Assembly: GCA_044379485.1 (NCBI GenBank)
Contig: JBIPOE010000012.1
Coordinates: 1-64,000 of the forward strand
Direction of reading: 5' to 3'
Source: CAMDMI01 sp044379485
GTDB taxonomy: Bacteria; Bacteroidota; Bacteroidia; Cytophagales; Flexibacteraceae
Length of the DNA stretch: 64,000 nucleotides
Below, in pieces: positions 37,210 to 47,246 of this stretch. Position numbers and translations under genes: made by a program. Position 1 is the stretch's first letter, and each line of letters begins with the position of its first letter. Under the pieces are notes generated by a model that searched no databases, had not been told where the DNA came from, and saw nothing but the letters and a program-made list of their open reading frames with translations.

Positions 37210-37219
37210 ATTAAAAAGT

Positions 37220-37669
37220 ATGTCATTATCAATCGGAGACAAAGCACCTGATTTTAATTCAAAAGATCAAAATGGAAATCCAATCAAACTTGCTGATTTT
37301 CAAGGTAAAAAATTAGTTCTTTATTTTTATCCAAAGGACGATACCAGTGGATGCACGGCCCAGGCCTGTAATTTAAGAGATAGCCTTCCTGCGTTGTCAG
37401 CGGCTGGATATCATATAGTTGGCGTAAGTACAGATGATGAGAAATCACATCAAAAGTTTATAACCAAGTATGGCTTGAATTTTCCATTGATTGCTGATTC
37501 CGAAAAGCAAGTTGTGGAAGCGTATGGCGTTTGGAAAGAAAAATCTATGTACGGCAAAAAATACATGGGCACAGTGAGAACAACGTTTGTGATCAATGAA
37601 TCCGGTGTGATTACCAATATTATAGACAAAGTAAAAACGGCAGAGCACGCCAGCCAGATTTTAGGATGA
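37220..37669 (+). CDS. bcp: Thioredoxin-dependent peroxiredoxin (Bcp)
   Basis: Reduces peroxides with thioredoxin as electron donor. Peroxidatic Cys45 is in YPKDDTSGCTAQACNLRD, and the resolving Cys50 is present, as in the two-Cys Bcp subtype. 149 residues is normal. The conserved Arg (GTVRTTFVI) follows. Preceded by simple tandem repeats, and 50 bases before the 2-hydroxyacid dehydrogenase gene. Confidence 0.96.
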   Translation: MSLSIGDKAPDFNSKDQNGNPIKLADFQGKKLVLYFYPKDDTSGCTAQACNLRDSLPALSAAGYHIVGVSTDDEKSHQKFITKYGLNFPLIADSEKQVVEAYGVWKEKSMYGKKYMGTVRTTFVINESGVITNIIDKVKTAEHASQILG

Positions 37670-37721
37670 TTTTTTTTAACCTAGAATCCAACCTATTTAA
37701 AATTCTAATTGTCTTGATCCT

Positions 37722-38663
37722 ATGAAATGCCTTATTGTAGATGATATTCATGAAGTTTTAATTTCTGGTTTAAAAAAAATCGGGATTGAAGTTGTTTATG
37801 AACCATTTATTAATCGGGAAAATGCATTACTAATTCTTTTTGATATAGATATACTCGTAGTCAGGAGTAAATTTCTAATTGATAAGGAAGTAATTGACAA
37901 ATCTCCATCTTTAAAAGCAATTGCCAGAGCTGGAGCTGGATTGGATAATATTGATGAGGAGTATGCGAAAATTAAAAATATTCAGGTTTTTCATGCTGCC
38001 ACAGGAAATTCAGATGCGGTAGCTGAACACACAATGGCCATGATTCTATGCCTACTTGCCAAAATTGCAAGTGCAGATAAGTCTGTAAGAAATGGAAATT
38101 GGGATCGGGAAAAATATCGTGGAATCGAGCTGAAGGGAAAAACGGTTGGAATATTAGGATACGGTCATATGGGTAGGGCAGTGGCTGTCCGTTTGAAATC
38201 CTTTGGATGCAAGGTCATTGCATATGATAAATATCTGAAGGATTGGCCAGATGAAAATGCGATTCGGGTTGATTTTGAAACATTGTGTTTTGAAACTGAA
38301 ATTTTGACTTTGCACATACCCCTAACAGAGGAAACACATGGCTGGGTTGACGTTGAATTTCTGAAAAAATGTAGAAGAGGTTTGTTTTTGATCAATATGG
38401 CACGTGGTAAAATTCTCCGGCTTGAAGGGCTTGCAAATTTGTTAGAAGAAGGCATTCTATCAGGGCTTGCACTGGATGTTTTGGAGGAAGAACCACCAGT
38501 AAAAATAAATCAGGAAATTTCTTCAAAATATAGGTCACTTTTCGAAAGAGAAGATGTGTTATTTACTCCACATGTAGGTGGTTGGACAGTAGAGTCTTAC
38601 GAAGGAATTGCAGTAGTTTTAGAGGAGAAAATCAGGGTATTTTATAACCTATCAAATTGGTAG
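37722..38663 (+). CDS. D-isomer-specific 2-hydroxyacid dehydrogenase (phosphoglycerate dehydrogenase-like)
   Basis: NAD-dependent dehydrogenase. Rossmann motif GILGYGHMGRAVAVRL at residues 147-162, catalytic Arg in NMARGKILR, Glu in LDVLEEEPP, and His in FTPHVGGWT. 313 residues, without the C-terminal ACT domain of long PGDH. Could supply serine biosynthesis, but no serB/serC is nearby, so the exact substrate is open. Confidence 0.92.
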   Translation: MKCLIVDDIHEVLISGLKKIGIEVVYEPFINRENALLILFDIDILVVRSKFLIDKEVIDKSPSLKAIARAGAGLDNIDEEYAKIKNIQVFHAATGNSDAVAEHTMAMILCLLAKIASADKSVRNGNWDREKYRGIELKGKTVGILGYGHMGRAVAVRLKSFGCKVIAYDKYLKDWPDENAIRVDFETLCFETEILTLHIPLTEETHGWVDVEFLKKCRRGLFLINMARGKILRLEGLANLLEEGILSGLALDVLEEEPPVKINQEISSKYRSLFEREDVLFTPHVGGWTVESYEGIAVVLEEKIRVFYNLSNW

Positions 38664-38698
38664 GAAAGGTTAAAATTTTGGTTAAACGCATAATATTT

Positions 38699-38730
38699 TT
38701 TGGTCAAACCTTAAGACCGAATTAGTTTTG
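38699..38730 (+). promoter_or_regulatory. Bacteroidota-type promoter for the TonB/T9SS operon
   Basis: TTTG (38699-38702), a 20-base spacer and TAGTTTTG (38723-38730) match the TTTG-N19-21-TAnnTTTG consensus of the Bacteroidota primary sigma factor. Transcription would start near 38737 and precede the ATG at 38782, arguing against an upstream TTG start at 38728. Confidence 0.72.
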
Positions 38731-38781
38731 CTCAGTTCAAAAAAGGAAAAAATTACGAAAAACTGTTACGTGTTGGTAATA

Positions 38782-41700
38782 ATGAGAAAGTTAGGAGTGT
38801 GGATGGCCTGGGGGCTGGTATTGCTCTTTTTAGAAATTTCGTCTGTTTTTGCTCAAAATGGTAAATTGACAGGTCGTGTTTTTGATAAAGAAACAAAAGA
38901 GGCAATTCCCTATGCGGGCGTTAAAGTGTTATCTGGTGGATCCATAAAAGGAGGTGGAGTTTCCGATTTTGATGGAAAATTCTCCGTTGCGCCAATTACA
39001 CCTGGAACTTATACGATTGAAGTTTCTGGGGTAGGTTACAATAAATATGTGATCGAAAAATTTACCATTGGTTTTGAAGAAACCAAAAAGATAGATTTTG
39101 CGCTTACCTCCTCCTCGACAACTACAGCTGCAGTTGAAATTGTAGCTTACAAAGAACCTCTAATTGGTGTTGACAATGGTGAAAAGGTCAGTTTGAGTGC
39201 TGAACAAATCGCTAAAATTCCAACACGGAATATCAACTCAATGATTGCAACTCAGGCAAATGTTTTTTCAGCTGATGATGGAGGAAACGTTAATATAAAA
39301 GGTATGAGATCAAGTGATAATGCAGTTTTTATAAATGGTATTCGTCAATTTGGATCCACTTTACCACCTGCAGAAGCGATTTCTGAATTGTCAATTGTAT
39401 CAGGTGGTGTTCCAGCACAGTATGGTGACGCTTTGGGTGGTATTATATCTATTACTACTAAAACTGCTGCTCAGAAATTCTCATTTGGCGTACAGGGAGA
39501 AACATCATCTCCTTTCGATAAATGGCATTACAATTTTGTGGGAATAAATGGCTCTGGTCCAATTTACCGAAAAAAGGAAACCTTATCTGACGGGACTGTA
39601 ACTGACGGAAGAACAATTGTAGGATTCTTTGGTGCTGTACAATATACAACCAATGCAGATGCTGATCCCTCGGCACTACCAATTTACAGAGCTACCGATG
39701 AATCACTTGATCAGCTGAGAAGATCGCCCCAGGTAAGAATTCCTGGCAGTGGAGCCTATACCAGTGCTGCTAATTTTTTTACAAACGATAATTTTGAAAG
39801 GGTTTCAGCCAGACCAAATTTGAGAGATAGGAGTGTTCAATCAAATTTTAATCTCGATTTTCAACCAAATGAAAATATGATGCTTACAATTGGTGGAAAC
39901 TTTAATATGAGCAAGTCAAGATTAGGTCCAAATGAAGACAATGGTGCTAACAACCCTAACCCTAATTCTTATCAAAATCTCTTTAATTTTGAAAATAACG
40001 GGACCAGAGATGATCAGGACTTTAATGGATTTGTTCGTTTCCGCCAGACCTTCAACACTGGAATATCTGATACAGGTTCTTTGTTGAAAAATGTATATTA
40101 TCAGATTCAGGCAGATTATACCAGAAGAAACAGTTCAGATTATGACCCTCGATTTGGGAACAGACAGAACGAATATAATTATGTAGGTAAATTTGTTACT
40201 GAACGATCTAACAGAGAAATTCCTTTTGGAGCACCAGCTTTTACCTATGTATATAAAGGTTTAGATGAAACTGGAAGTTTAATATCAAAAGATACAGTTT
40301 TTTCTGCCACTCAAAATAATTTACTGTTTTTGATGAATGAGCCAACAAGATTGACTTTTGAACCATCTAACCTTAATCCTGATTTGACAGCAATTAATAC
40401 CCAAATTTTTAAAGAAAATTTTATTCAAAATGATATCGTTCTAAACAATTTTAATGGCTTTTTAAATGGTCCCACTTCAGCTGGTGTTGTTGACAATGGC
40501 TATTTCTTTCCTGCCTTGGGAAAGTCCCAAAGCAGTTTTTCAAAAAGAATGGATGAGCAATATAGATTGTCTTTCCAGGCAGCTGCCGAGATAAAAAATC
40601 ATACAATTAAAATAGGAGCCGAATTTGAGCAGAGGGTAATTCGAAGTTATACTGCCGGAAGTTCCTTATATGGTAGAGCAAGGCAACAATTAAATGGGCA
40701 TTTATCCAGGAATAACAATGGTGACAACATAGTGGTTGATTCCAGTTTTGTTTCAGATAAAGGAGATCCCAACTATGGTAAAACAGTAATCAAGGTATTT
40801 AGATCACCTTTTGTTGATCCAAAAACGGATGGTACTGGAAAACATCAGGGCCAATCAGAATTTGATTATAGGTTTAGGCAGCGTAACGGTATTCCTATTA
40901 ATGAGGATATTTTGCTGGATAGTTATGCGCCAAATTCATTTTCACTCAACGATTTTACAGTTGGAAACATTGTTGATAATGGAAATCAACCTTTAGCAGA
41001 TTGGCAAGGATATACAGCTTATGGACAACGTGCAGGCAGGACTTCATTTTATGATTTTTTTAAAGATACTATAAACAGACCTATAGATGCATTCAGACCA
41101 TTATATTATGCAGGATTTATTGAAGATAAATTTGAAATTGGGGATTTGATCCTGCGATTGGGTTTGAGGGTAGATGCATTTGATGTAAACATGCCTGTTT
41201 TAAAGGATAAATATACTTTTACCAAATTAACCACTGCAAAAGATTTTTACGCCAATTCCGGTCGTCAACAGCCCCAATCAGTGGGTGATGACTGGGCCGT
41301 TTATGTGGATAAACCGGCAAGTGACTTTGATGGTAGTAACTACAAACAATTTAATGTTTTGGGTTATAGAAATGGAGACACATGGTATGATGCCAATGGA
41401 TTTGAAACAAGTAATCCGGCAACTCTCCAATCAAGTAGTGGACTCGTAAATCCGTTTTTTGATAATTTTACTGTAAAGGAGCAGTACCAGAAAAACCTCC
41501 AAAGGACGAGTGGAATTACTCTTGATGCGTTTGAAGATTTTAAGCCTCAGATCAACGTGATGCCCAGGATTTCATTTTCCTTTCCTATTAGTGAGGAAGC
41601 CTTATTTTACGCCCATTATGATGTTATGACGCAAAGACCCTTGGGTGTTAATCCCAATTTACAGCAAAATTATGCAACTGCTTTTGATTATGTTCAATCA

Positions 41701-42594
41701 GCAAGGAGAAATGGCGGGTTTATTAATAACCCCAATCTGAAACCACAAAAGAAGATTGATTATGCGATTGGATTTCAACAAGCATTGAATGCAAGATCCT
41801 CGCTAAAGCTTTCCACTTTTTATTCAGAGATTAAGGATTTGATTCAAGAGATAAATGTAAATTTTGCTTACCCTAATCGATATACTACAAATGGAAATCA
41901 GGATTTTAGCGTGGTTAAAGGACTTTCCCTTCAGTATGATTTAAGAAAGTCTGATAACTTTACTGCCTCGGCGTCATACACTTTATCATTTGCAGAGGGT
42001 TCTGCATCAAATTTTGCCGGGGCATTGTTAAATACAGCTACCCCAAATTTAAAGAACATTACGCCTCTTAATTTTGATCAACGACATGCGTTAAAATTGA
42101 ATTTTGATTACCGGTATGGAGATAATGAAGGTCCAGAACTATTCGGTGTAAAGCCATTTGAAAATGTTGGATTAAATGCCACATTTTACACCGGATCCGG
42201 AACACCATTTACGCAGGACGGTTCAGAGTGGGGAGGAAGATACCAAATTAAGGGCTCAATTAATGGGTCTAGATTGCCCTGGAATAACAGGACTTCCGTA
42301 AGGGTAGATAAATCTTTTATTCTTCAGGCACCAGGAAAAAGAGCACATAACATTAATGTGTATTTTTATGTGCAGAACTTATTTAATGCAGAAAATATTC
42401 TGAGTGTTTATGCCCGTACAGCATCTCCTACAGACGATGGTTACCTGGTATCAAATTTTGGGCAAAATCAAGTTAACTCTGCCAATGTAGTTAGTGCGTC
42501 TTCTTATGCCATGTTTTATAATATGGCAATCATGAATCCAGATAATATTTCACTTCCAAGGAGATTTAGATTGGGAGTATCCTACAATTTTTAA
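38782..42594 (+). CDS. TonB-dependent receptor, first gene of a T9SS-linked operon
   Basis: 1270 residues from the ATG at 38782 (signal peptide ending SSVFAQ). A carboxypeptidase-regulatory-like domain (LTGRVFDKETKEAIPYAGVKV) is followed by a plug with NVNIKGMRSSDNAVFINGIRQ and VPAQYGDALGGIISITTK, and a large barrel ending GVSYNF. It is 330 residues longer than the receptor at 25653, mainly in the loops. It is transcribed with the secreted protein gene 14 bases downstream and the PorV-like gene. Substrate unknown; TonB receptors next to T9SS cargo may take part in cargo display, which is inference. Confidence 0.93.
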   Translation: MRKLGVWMAWGLVLLFLEISSVFAQNGKLTGRVFDKETKEAIPYAGVKVLSGGSIKGGGVSDFDGKFSVAPITPGTYTIEVSGVGYNKYVIEKFTIGFEETKKIDFALTSSSTTTAAVEIVAYKEPLIGVDNGEKVSLSAEQIAKIPTRNINSMIATQANVFSADDGGNVNIKGMRSSDNAVFINGIRQFGSTLPPAEAISELSIVSGGVPAQYGDALGGIISITTKTAAQKFSFGVQGETSSPFDKWHYNFVGINGSGPIYRKKETLSDGTVTDGRTIVGFFGAVQYTTNADADPSALPIYRATDESLDQLRRSPQVRIPGSGAYTSAANFFTNDNFERVSARPNLRDRSVQSNFNLDFQPNENMMLTIGGNFNMSKSRLGPNEDNGANNPNPNSYQNLFNFENNGTRDDQDFNGFVRFRQTFNTGISDTGSLLKNVYYQIQADYTRRNSSDYDPRFGNRQNEYNYVGKFVTERSNREIPFGAPAFTYVYKGLDETGSLISKDTVFSATQNNLLFLMNEPTRLTFEPSNLNPDLTAINTQIFKENFIQNDIVLNNFNGFLNGPTSAGVVDNGYFFPALGKSQSSFSKRMDEQYRLSFQAAAEIKNHTIKIGAEFEQRVIRSYTAGSSLYGRARQQLNGHLSRNNNGDNIVVDSSFVSDKGDPNYGKTVIKVFRSPFVDPKTDGTGKHQGQSEFDYRFRQRNGIPINEDILLDSYAPNSFSLNDFTVGNIVDNGNQPLADWQGYTAYGQRAGRTSFYDFFKDTINRPIDAFRPLYYAGFIEDKFEIGDLILRLGLRVDAFDVNMPVLKDKYTFTKLTTAKDFYANSGRQQPQSVGDDWAVYVDKPASDFDGSNYKQFNVLGYRNGDTWYDANGFETSNPATLQSSSGLVNPFFDNFTVKEQYQKNLQRTSGITLDAFEDFKPQINVMPRISFSFPISEEALFYAHYDVMTQRPLGVNPNLQQNYATAFDYVQSARRNGGFINNPNLKPQKKIDYAIGFQQALNARSSLKLSTFYSEIKDLIQEINVNFAYPNRYTTNGNQDFSVVKGLSLQYDLRKSDNFTASASYTLSFAEGSASNFAGALLNTATPNLKNITPLNFDQRHALKLNFDYRYGDNEGPELFGVKPFENVGLNATFYTGSGTPFTQDGSEWGGRYQIKGSINGSRLPWNNRTSVRVDKSFILQAPGKRAHNINVYFYVQNLFNAENILSVYARTASPTDDGYLVSNFGQNQVNSANVVSASSYAMFYNMAIMNPDNISLPRRFRLGVSYNF

Positions 42595-42607
42595 AATTAA
42601 ATTAGAA

Positions 42608-45600
42608 ATGAACTGTAAATTTTTAATACATTTTTTTTTAGGCTTTCAAGCTTTTCTTTTGATACATACAGCATCAATTGGAGCTGAGTATAAATTTCAT
42701 TATAATTCTCCTGGTGCATCAAATGGCCAGCAAAAGGGCGGCAGAATAAATGCAGGAGTACCAAATTGTGTACCTGGTATATCTAGTAAAGAACTGGATA
42801 TTAACAATGTTCGTGCCAGATATATGAATCAAGGTGATATGTTTTGGGATCCTGCACTTGGATTACCAAGATATGAAATTCCTAAAGTTAACGACAATTC
42901 TACCCGGAAAAATTCTGTTTTTGCTGCTGCTATATGGTTAGGAGGTATAGAAAGAGGAACTACCAATGTAGTAGTTATGGCCCAAACTTATCGGGAAAGT
43001 GGTCGGTTTATTAACTATTGGCCAGGACCGATTCGTAAATACAACATTGATACTTCTTACACCAAAACCTCAATTTGTGCCGCCTGGGATCAACACTTTA
43101 AGTGCAATCGACAAACTGTAAAAAAGTTTAAGGATGATTTTGAGGCGGGTATTATTTCGGATTGCGAGGTGAATATCCCTGATGAGATAAAATTTTGGCC
43201 AGGAAAGGGTAATCCATATTTGAAGCAGGATCCAAAATTTCAATCAGACCCGGATGCCGTGGCATCCATCAATAACAATCTGGCAAATTTCTTTGATAGA
43301 GATAGTAATGGAGTCTACAATCCATGTAAAGGTGATTTTCCACTTTGGGCAGGTACAGAAAAAGATTTAGAATGTGCAGGCACAGAGGTAAATATAAATT
43401 CAGGTGCAGATCAGGTTATTTGGTGGGTTTGCAACGATGTTGGTAATAATAAAACTTTTCCTGAAAATACTTCCCTTGTGCCTGGCTTGGGTATGGAGGT
43501 GCAATATGAGGCATTTGCTTACGCTTCAACAGATGCCACGAATGATATGACTTTTCTTCGCCAAAAGTTGTATAACAAGGGAAATTTTACTTTAGAGAAT
43601 ACCTACCTGGCTCAATGGATGGATCCAGATCTAGGAAATTATAATGATGATTATGTTGGCTGCGATGTTCTGAGAGGGCTGGCGATCTGTTACAACGGAG
43701 ATGATGATGATGAAGGGCAAAATGGTTATGGAATTAATCCTCCTGCTGTCGGAGTTGATTTTTTCAGAGGTCCGTTTCCTGATGACAAATTTGATGAGAC
43801 AGATTGGGATTTGGATTGTAATACAAATTCTTCTAATAGGCGAGATACAAATGAAAGGATTGTAATGTCTGGTTTCATTTACTATAATTCCGGTGGGAAT
43901 CCTGTCAATGGCGATCCTAGACGATTTAATGACTTTTATAATTATTTACAGAATAGGTGGAAAAATGGTCAACCTGTTTCTTTTGGGGGTGATGGAACCG
44001 CTGCGGTAACTGATGGTCAAGGAGCCAGATACATGTTTCCTAACGTAACAGAACAAAGTGATCCGTATGGTTTTGCCTGCAAAAGCGATGTAAAAGATAT
44101 AAAATGTATTCCAAGTTCCTGCGGGAGTACGTGGAATGAAAAGGCAGCCGGAAATGCCCCGGGAGACAGACGTTTCCTTGCCAACAATGGTCCTTTTACG
44201 CTTTTACCAGGGTCTGTAAATGAATGTACAATAGGAATTGTTTGGGCAAGAGCTTCAGGAGGTGGGGCCACGGGTTCTTTTGGTAAACTATTATCAGCTG
44301 ATGACCTTGCTCAGGAAAGATTTAACTCTTGTTTTAAAAGAAATGTAGGACCCAACAATCCAAATCTTGAAATTTCAGAATTGGATAGGACTCTGATTTT
44401 CAAGATAATTCCAGATACCATTGTTAGAAAGCCACTAATGACTACTGAGACCTATTTTGAAGAAAACAGAGCGGTTTCTGCTGGTGCAGAGGGTAGAGAT
44501 GTGTTTTTTAGATTCCAGGGTTACAAAATTTATCAGCTGGTTGATGATAAAGTATCTGTTCAGGATTTAGATAATCCGGATAAAGCCAGGCTTTTGGATG
44601 GAGACATAAATGGAGATAGCATTACAGATTTTAATGGTTTAATGGATATTGCGGATAATACCTCAAGTATTAGTAATCTTGAATTTAATCCTGACTTAAA
44701 CACGGAGGTCATAACCCCAAAGGTGAAAAATACACCTAATAAAGGTATTTTTAATTCTTTTCAAGTTACGAGAGACATGTTTTCCAATATATCAGGTGGT
44801 AAAATTTCTAATTTTAAAAAGTACTATTATGCGGTTGTTGCTTATGGTTTTAATGATAATTCTGAAGCTAAAAAGCCTTATATTCAAGGTGTGTTAAATT
44901 ACAAACTATATACAGCCATTCCTCACAAAGTATCTCCTGAAGCTTTCGGATCTATTTTTGACACCAGGTTTGGAGATGGGTTCGAAGTTACAAAAATATC
45001 AGGAATTGGAAATGGAGGAAATCTTGTTGATATAGATGATGAGCAGGAAAAAAATATTTTGGAAAATGGAAAAGTTGACAAGATCAGATATTTACCAAAA
45101 ACAGGACCCTTGGATATAAAAGTTTATAATCCTAAAGGCTTAAAGTCAAGTAATTTTCAGATAAAATTTTCAAACAGGTTAAGATATAAAATTGGAAATT
45201 ATGCGTTTAAGGAGGGAGATACTCTTGAGTCTTCGGATAAATATACAATTTCTGACCCGGATGTATTGGAACCAATTCCCGAACCTCCTGCAGGTAGGAC
45301 CAGGTTAAAATTTGGATCAAGATTGAATTTTAGAAAAGAATACAAAAAAGGCATAGCTAAAGTTTTGAGAGTTATTCCATCTCAAGAGGATCCAAAGAAT
45401 ATTTTTGACCTTGATATTGAAATTATTGGTCAAAATGGTGGTGATTTTGCGTTTGATGTAGATAGGATTACCCTTTTACCAGGTCGGGATAATGTTTTCG
45501 ATACCCTTTTGGTTGGAACAAAAAGAATAGGATGCGATTTTTGGGTGAAGGGCAATCCAGATTTAAAATCAACCGCCATTGAATTTGCACCTTTTGACTA

Positions 45601-47215
45601 TTGGGCATTAAAAGATTTGGTTTCTGAAAAAGTTGTTTACAACCAAAATCCCGTATCAAGATCTTCTGAAGAGCTATTGCCTGAGTACGGCATTTCGATT
45701 AGGGCCAGAAACGGGATATCTCCAGGTTCTGAACCATTTAACAAAATTGGATCTAATGGGGCACTTGAATCCACCTATATATTTAATGAAAACCCATTGA
45801 ATAATGGATTGTCTGGTTATGACGGATATCTTAGACAAGATAAACTAGCAAACGGAGAAAATTATTATGCATTGGATCCTCTAAAGAATTTCAATTCTTT
45901 CGCCAATGGTACCTGGGCTCCGTACGCACTAGGGCAATTTGCAAGGTCAATAAAAAGGCAACCAAATACGGTCCCAGAACTTAGACCCGATCAACCTGGC
46001 CCTTATGTTGGTGGTCCTCAGTTACCCTTTAAAAATGGCCTGATATTTGATTTTATTGAAAATTCAAAGAATCTTATTGATCGACCTAATAAAAATATTT
46101 CACTAGCAAAGAATGTTAACATAGTAATTACTAAAGATCAGTCAAAGTGGACAAGATGTATTGTTCTTCAAAATGATAGTGTTGATAAATCTACCTTTAA
46201 TGCTGGAACAGGAGAAGGTTTCATTTTATCCAAAAGCCGTCTTCTTTCGGTAAATAAGTCCTTTACAAATGATGGTTCCAAATCTTCGTTAAGTGATACA
46301 ATAATTTCAAGAGGAATGAGTTGGTTTCCCGGTTATGCCATAGATATTGATAGAGGCGTAAGACTGAACATGATGTTTTCTGAAAGTATGCTTGCGGATA
46401 CCATTTCCGGCAACAATTTAAAATGGGATCCTCAAATACCCTCATTTCCACCTTTGGATCGTAAGTCTTTCATCTATGTACTTAATTCACCTTATGATGA
46501 ATGTAAAAAAGCAGAAACCTTTTTTGATAATCTTTATATCAAAGAAGGCAGGAGACCAGTCACTCCAAAGGCCAAGGCAGATTCGATTCTTCCAAAAGCC
46601 CGTGCATGGCATTTGAGTAATATTATGTATTTTGGATCTTTGGTGAATAACATCGATTTTAATAATTTTAAATTGTTAGATCCTTTGACATCAGATCTTA
46701 AAATTAAACTTCGGGTTCAGAGATCATTTGAAAACTTTTCAAATGATACATTGAAGAAAGATTTTTCTCCTATTTATGAGTTCAATACATCTGGTTCCTC
46801 AGGGAGGAATGTAGCCTCGGTAGGAAAATCAGTCTTAGATTTAATCAGGATAGTTCCAAATCCATATCTGTCAGTGTCAGGGTATGAGAATTCCCAGGTC
46901 GATTCCCGGGTTAAGATAATTAATCTGCCTACACAATGTGTGGTTTCTATATTTAATTTATCCGGGACTTTGGTTCGGCAGTTTAATTTTGATCAGACCG
47001 ACTCCAAACCATATTCTTCTGTTAGTGATGGTGCGGCAAACACAAATAGGCGAGGTGATAATTTTCAAACATTTTTGGAATGGGACCTTAAGAACCAGGT
47101 TGGTGTACCAATTGCTTCAGGAGTTTACATTATACATGTTAATTCTAAAAAATTTGGTGAGAAAGTGATTAAATGGTTTGGAGTTTTGCGTCCTATTGAT
47201 CTTGACTCTTTTTAA
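42608..47215 (+). CDS. 1535-residue secreted protein with FlgD-like/T9SS-type C-terminal domain
   Basis: Signal peptide ends near SIGAEYKF. Acidic, calcium-site-like stretches occur (WMDPDLGNYNDDYVGCDVLR, NGDDDDEGQ). These match an uncharacterised family of large Bacteroidota/Chlorobi proteins. The C-terminal 120 residues contain IRIVPNPYLSV, VVSIFNLSGTLVRQF and IASGVYIIHV, a FlgD-like/T9SS type A fold, and end in a conserved KWFGVLRPIDLDSF tail. No enzymatic domain is recognised. It is in an operon between a TonB receptor and a PorV-like protein, so secretion to the surface through a dedicated route is suggested. Confidence 0.85.
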   Translation: MNCKFLIHFFLGFQAFLLIHTASIGAEYKFHYNSPGASNGQQKGGRINAGVPNCVPGISSKELDINNVRARYMNQGDMFWDPALGLPRYEIPKVNDNSTRKNSVFAAAIWLGGIERGTTNVVVMAQTYRESGRFINYWPGPIRKYNIDTSYTKTSICAAWDQHFKCNRQTVKKFKDDFEAGIISDCEVNIPDEIKFWPGKGNPYLKQDPKFQSDPDAVASINNNLANFFDRDSNGVYNPCKGDFPLWAGTEKDLECAGTEVNINSGADQVIWWVCNDVGNNKTFPENTSLVPGLGMEVQYEAFAYASTDATNDMTFLRQKLYNKGNFTLENTYLAQWMDPDLGNYNDDYVGCDVLRGLAICYNGDDDDEGQNGYGINPPAVGVDFFRGPFPDDKFDETDWDLDCNTNSSNRRDTNERIVMSGFIYYNSGGNPVNGDPRRFNDFYNYLQNRWKNGQPVSFGGDGTAAVTDGQGARYMFPNVTEQSDPYGFACKSDVKDIKCIPSSCGSTWNEKAAGNAPGDRRFLANNGPFTLLPGSVNECTIGIVWARASGGGATGSFGKLLSADDLAQERFNSCFKRNVGPNNPNLEISELDRTLIFKIIPDTIVRKPLMTTETYFEENRAVSAGAEGRDVFFRFQGYKIYQLVDDKVSVQDLDNPDKARLLDGDINGDSITDFNGLMDIADNTSSISNLEFNPDLNTEVITPKVKNTPNKGIFNSFQVTRDMFSNISGGKISNFKKYYYAVVAYGFNDNSEAKKPYIQGVLNYKLYTAIPHKVSPEAFGSIFDTRFGDGFEVTKISGIGNGGNLVDIDDEQEKNILENGKVDKIRYLPKTGPLDIKVYNPKGLKSSNFQIKFSNRLRYKIGNYAFKEGDTLESSDKYTISDPDVLEPIPEPPAGRTRLKFGSRLNFRKEYKKGIAKVLRVIPSQEDPKNIFDLDIEIIGQNGGDFAFDVDRITLLPGRDNVFDTLLVGTKRIGCDFWVKGNPDLKSTAIEFAPFDYWALKDLVSEKVVYNQNPVSRSSEELLPEYGISIRARNGISPGSEPFNKIGSNGALESTYIFNENPLNNGLSGYDGYLRQDKLANGENYYALDPLKNFNSFANGTWAPYALGQFARSIKRQPNTVPELRPDQPGPYVGGPQLPFKNGLIFDFIENSKNLIDRPNKNISLAKNVNIVITKDQSKWTRCIVLQNDSVDKSTFNAGTGEGFILSKSRLLSVNKSFTNDGSKSSLSDTIISRGMSWFPGYAIDIDRGVRLNMMFSESMLADTISGNNLKWDPQIPSFPPLDRKSFIYVLNSPYDECKKAETFFDNLYIKEGRRPVTPKAKADSILPKARAWHLSNIMYFGSLVNNIDFNNFKLLDPLTSDLKIKLRVQRSFENFSNDTLKKDFSPIYEFNTSGSSGRNVASVGKSVLDLIRIVPNPYLSVSGYENSQVDSRVKIINLPTQCVVSIFNLSGTLVRQFNFDQTDSKPYSSVSDGAANTNRRGDNFQTFLEWDLKNQVGVPIASGVYIIHVNSKKFGEKVIKWFGVLRPIDLDSF

Positions 47216-47246
47216 ATTAGGAACCACATATTTTTCGATTTTGATT

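Noticed and set aside
38728..38781. Earlier TTG start for the TonB receptor
   Set aside because: The TTG lies in the -7 promoter element, and the ATG at 38782 opens a proper signal peptide.
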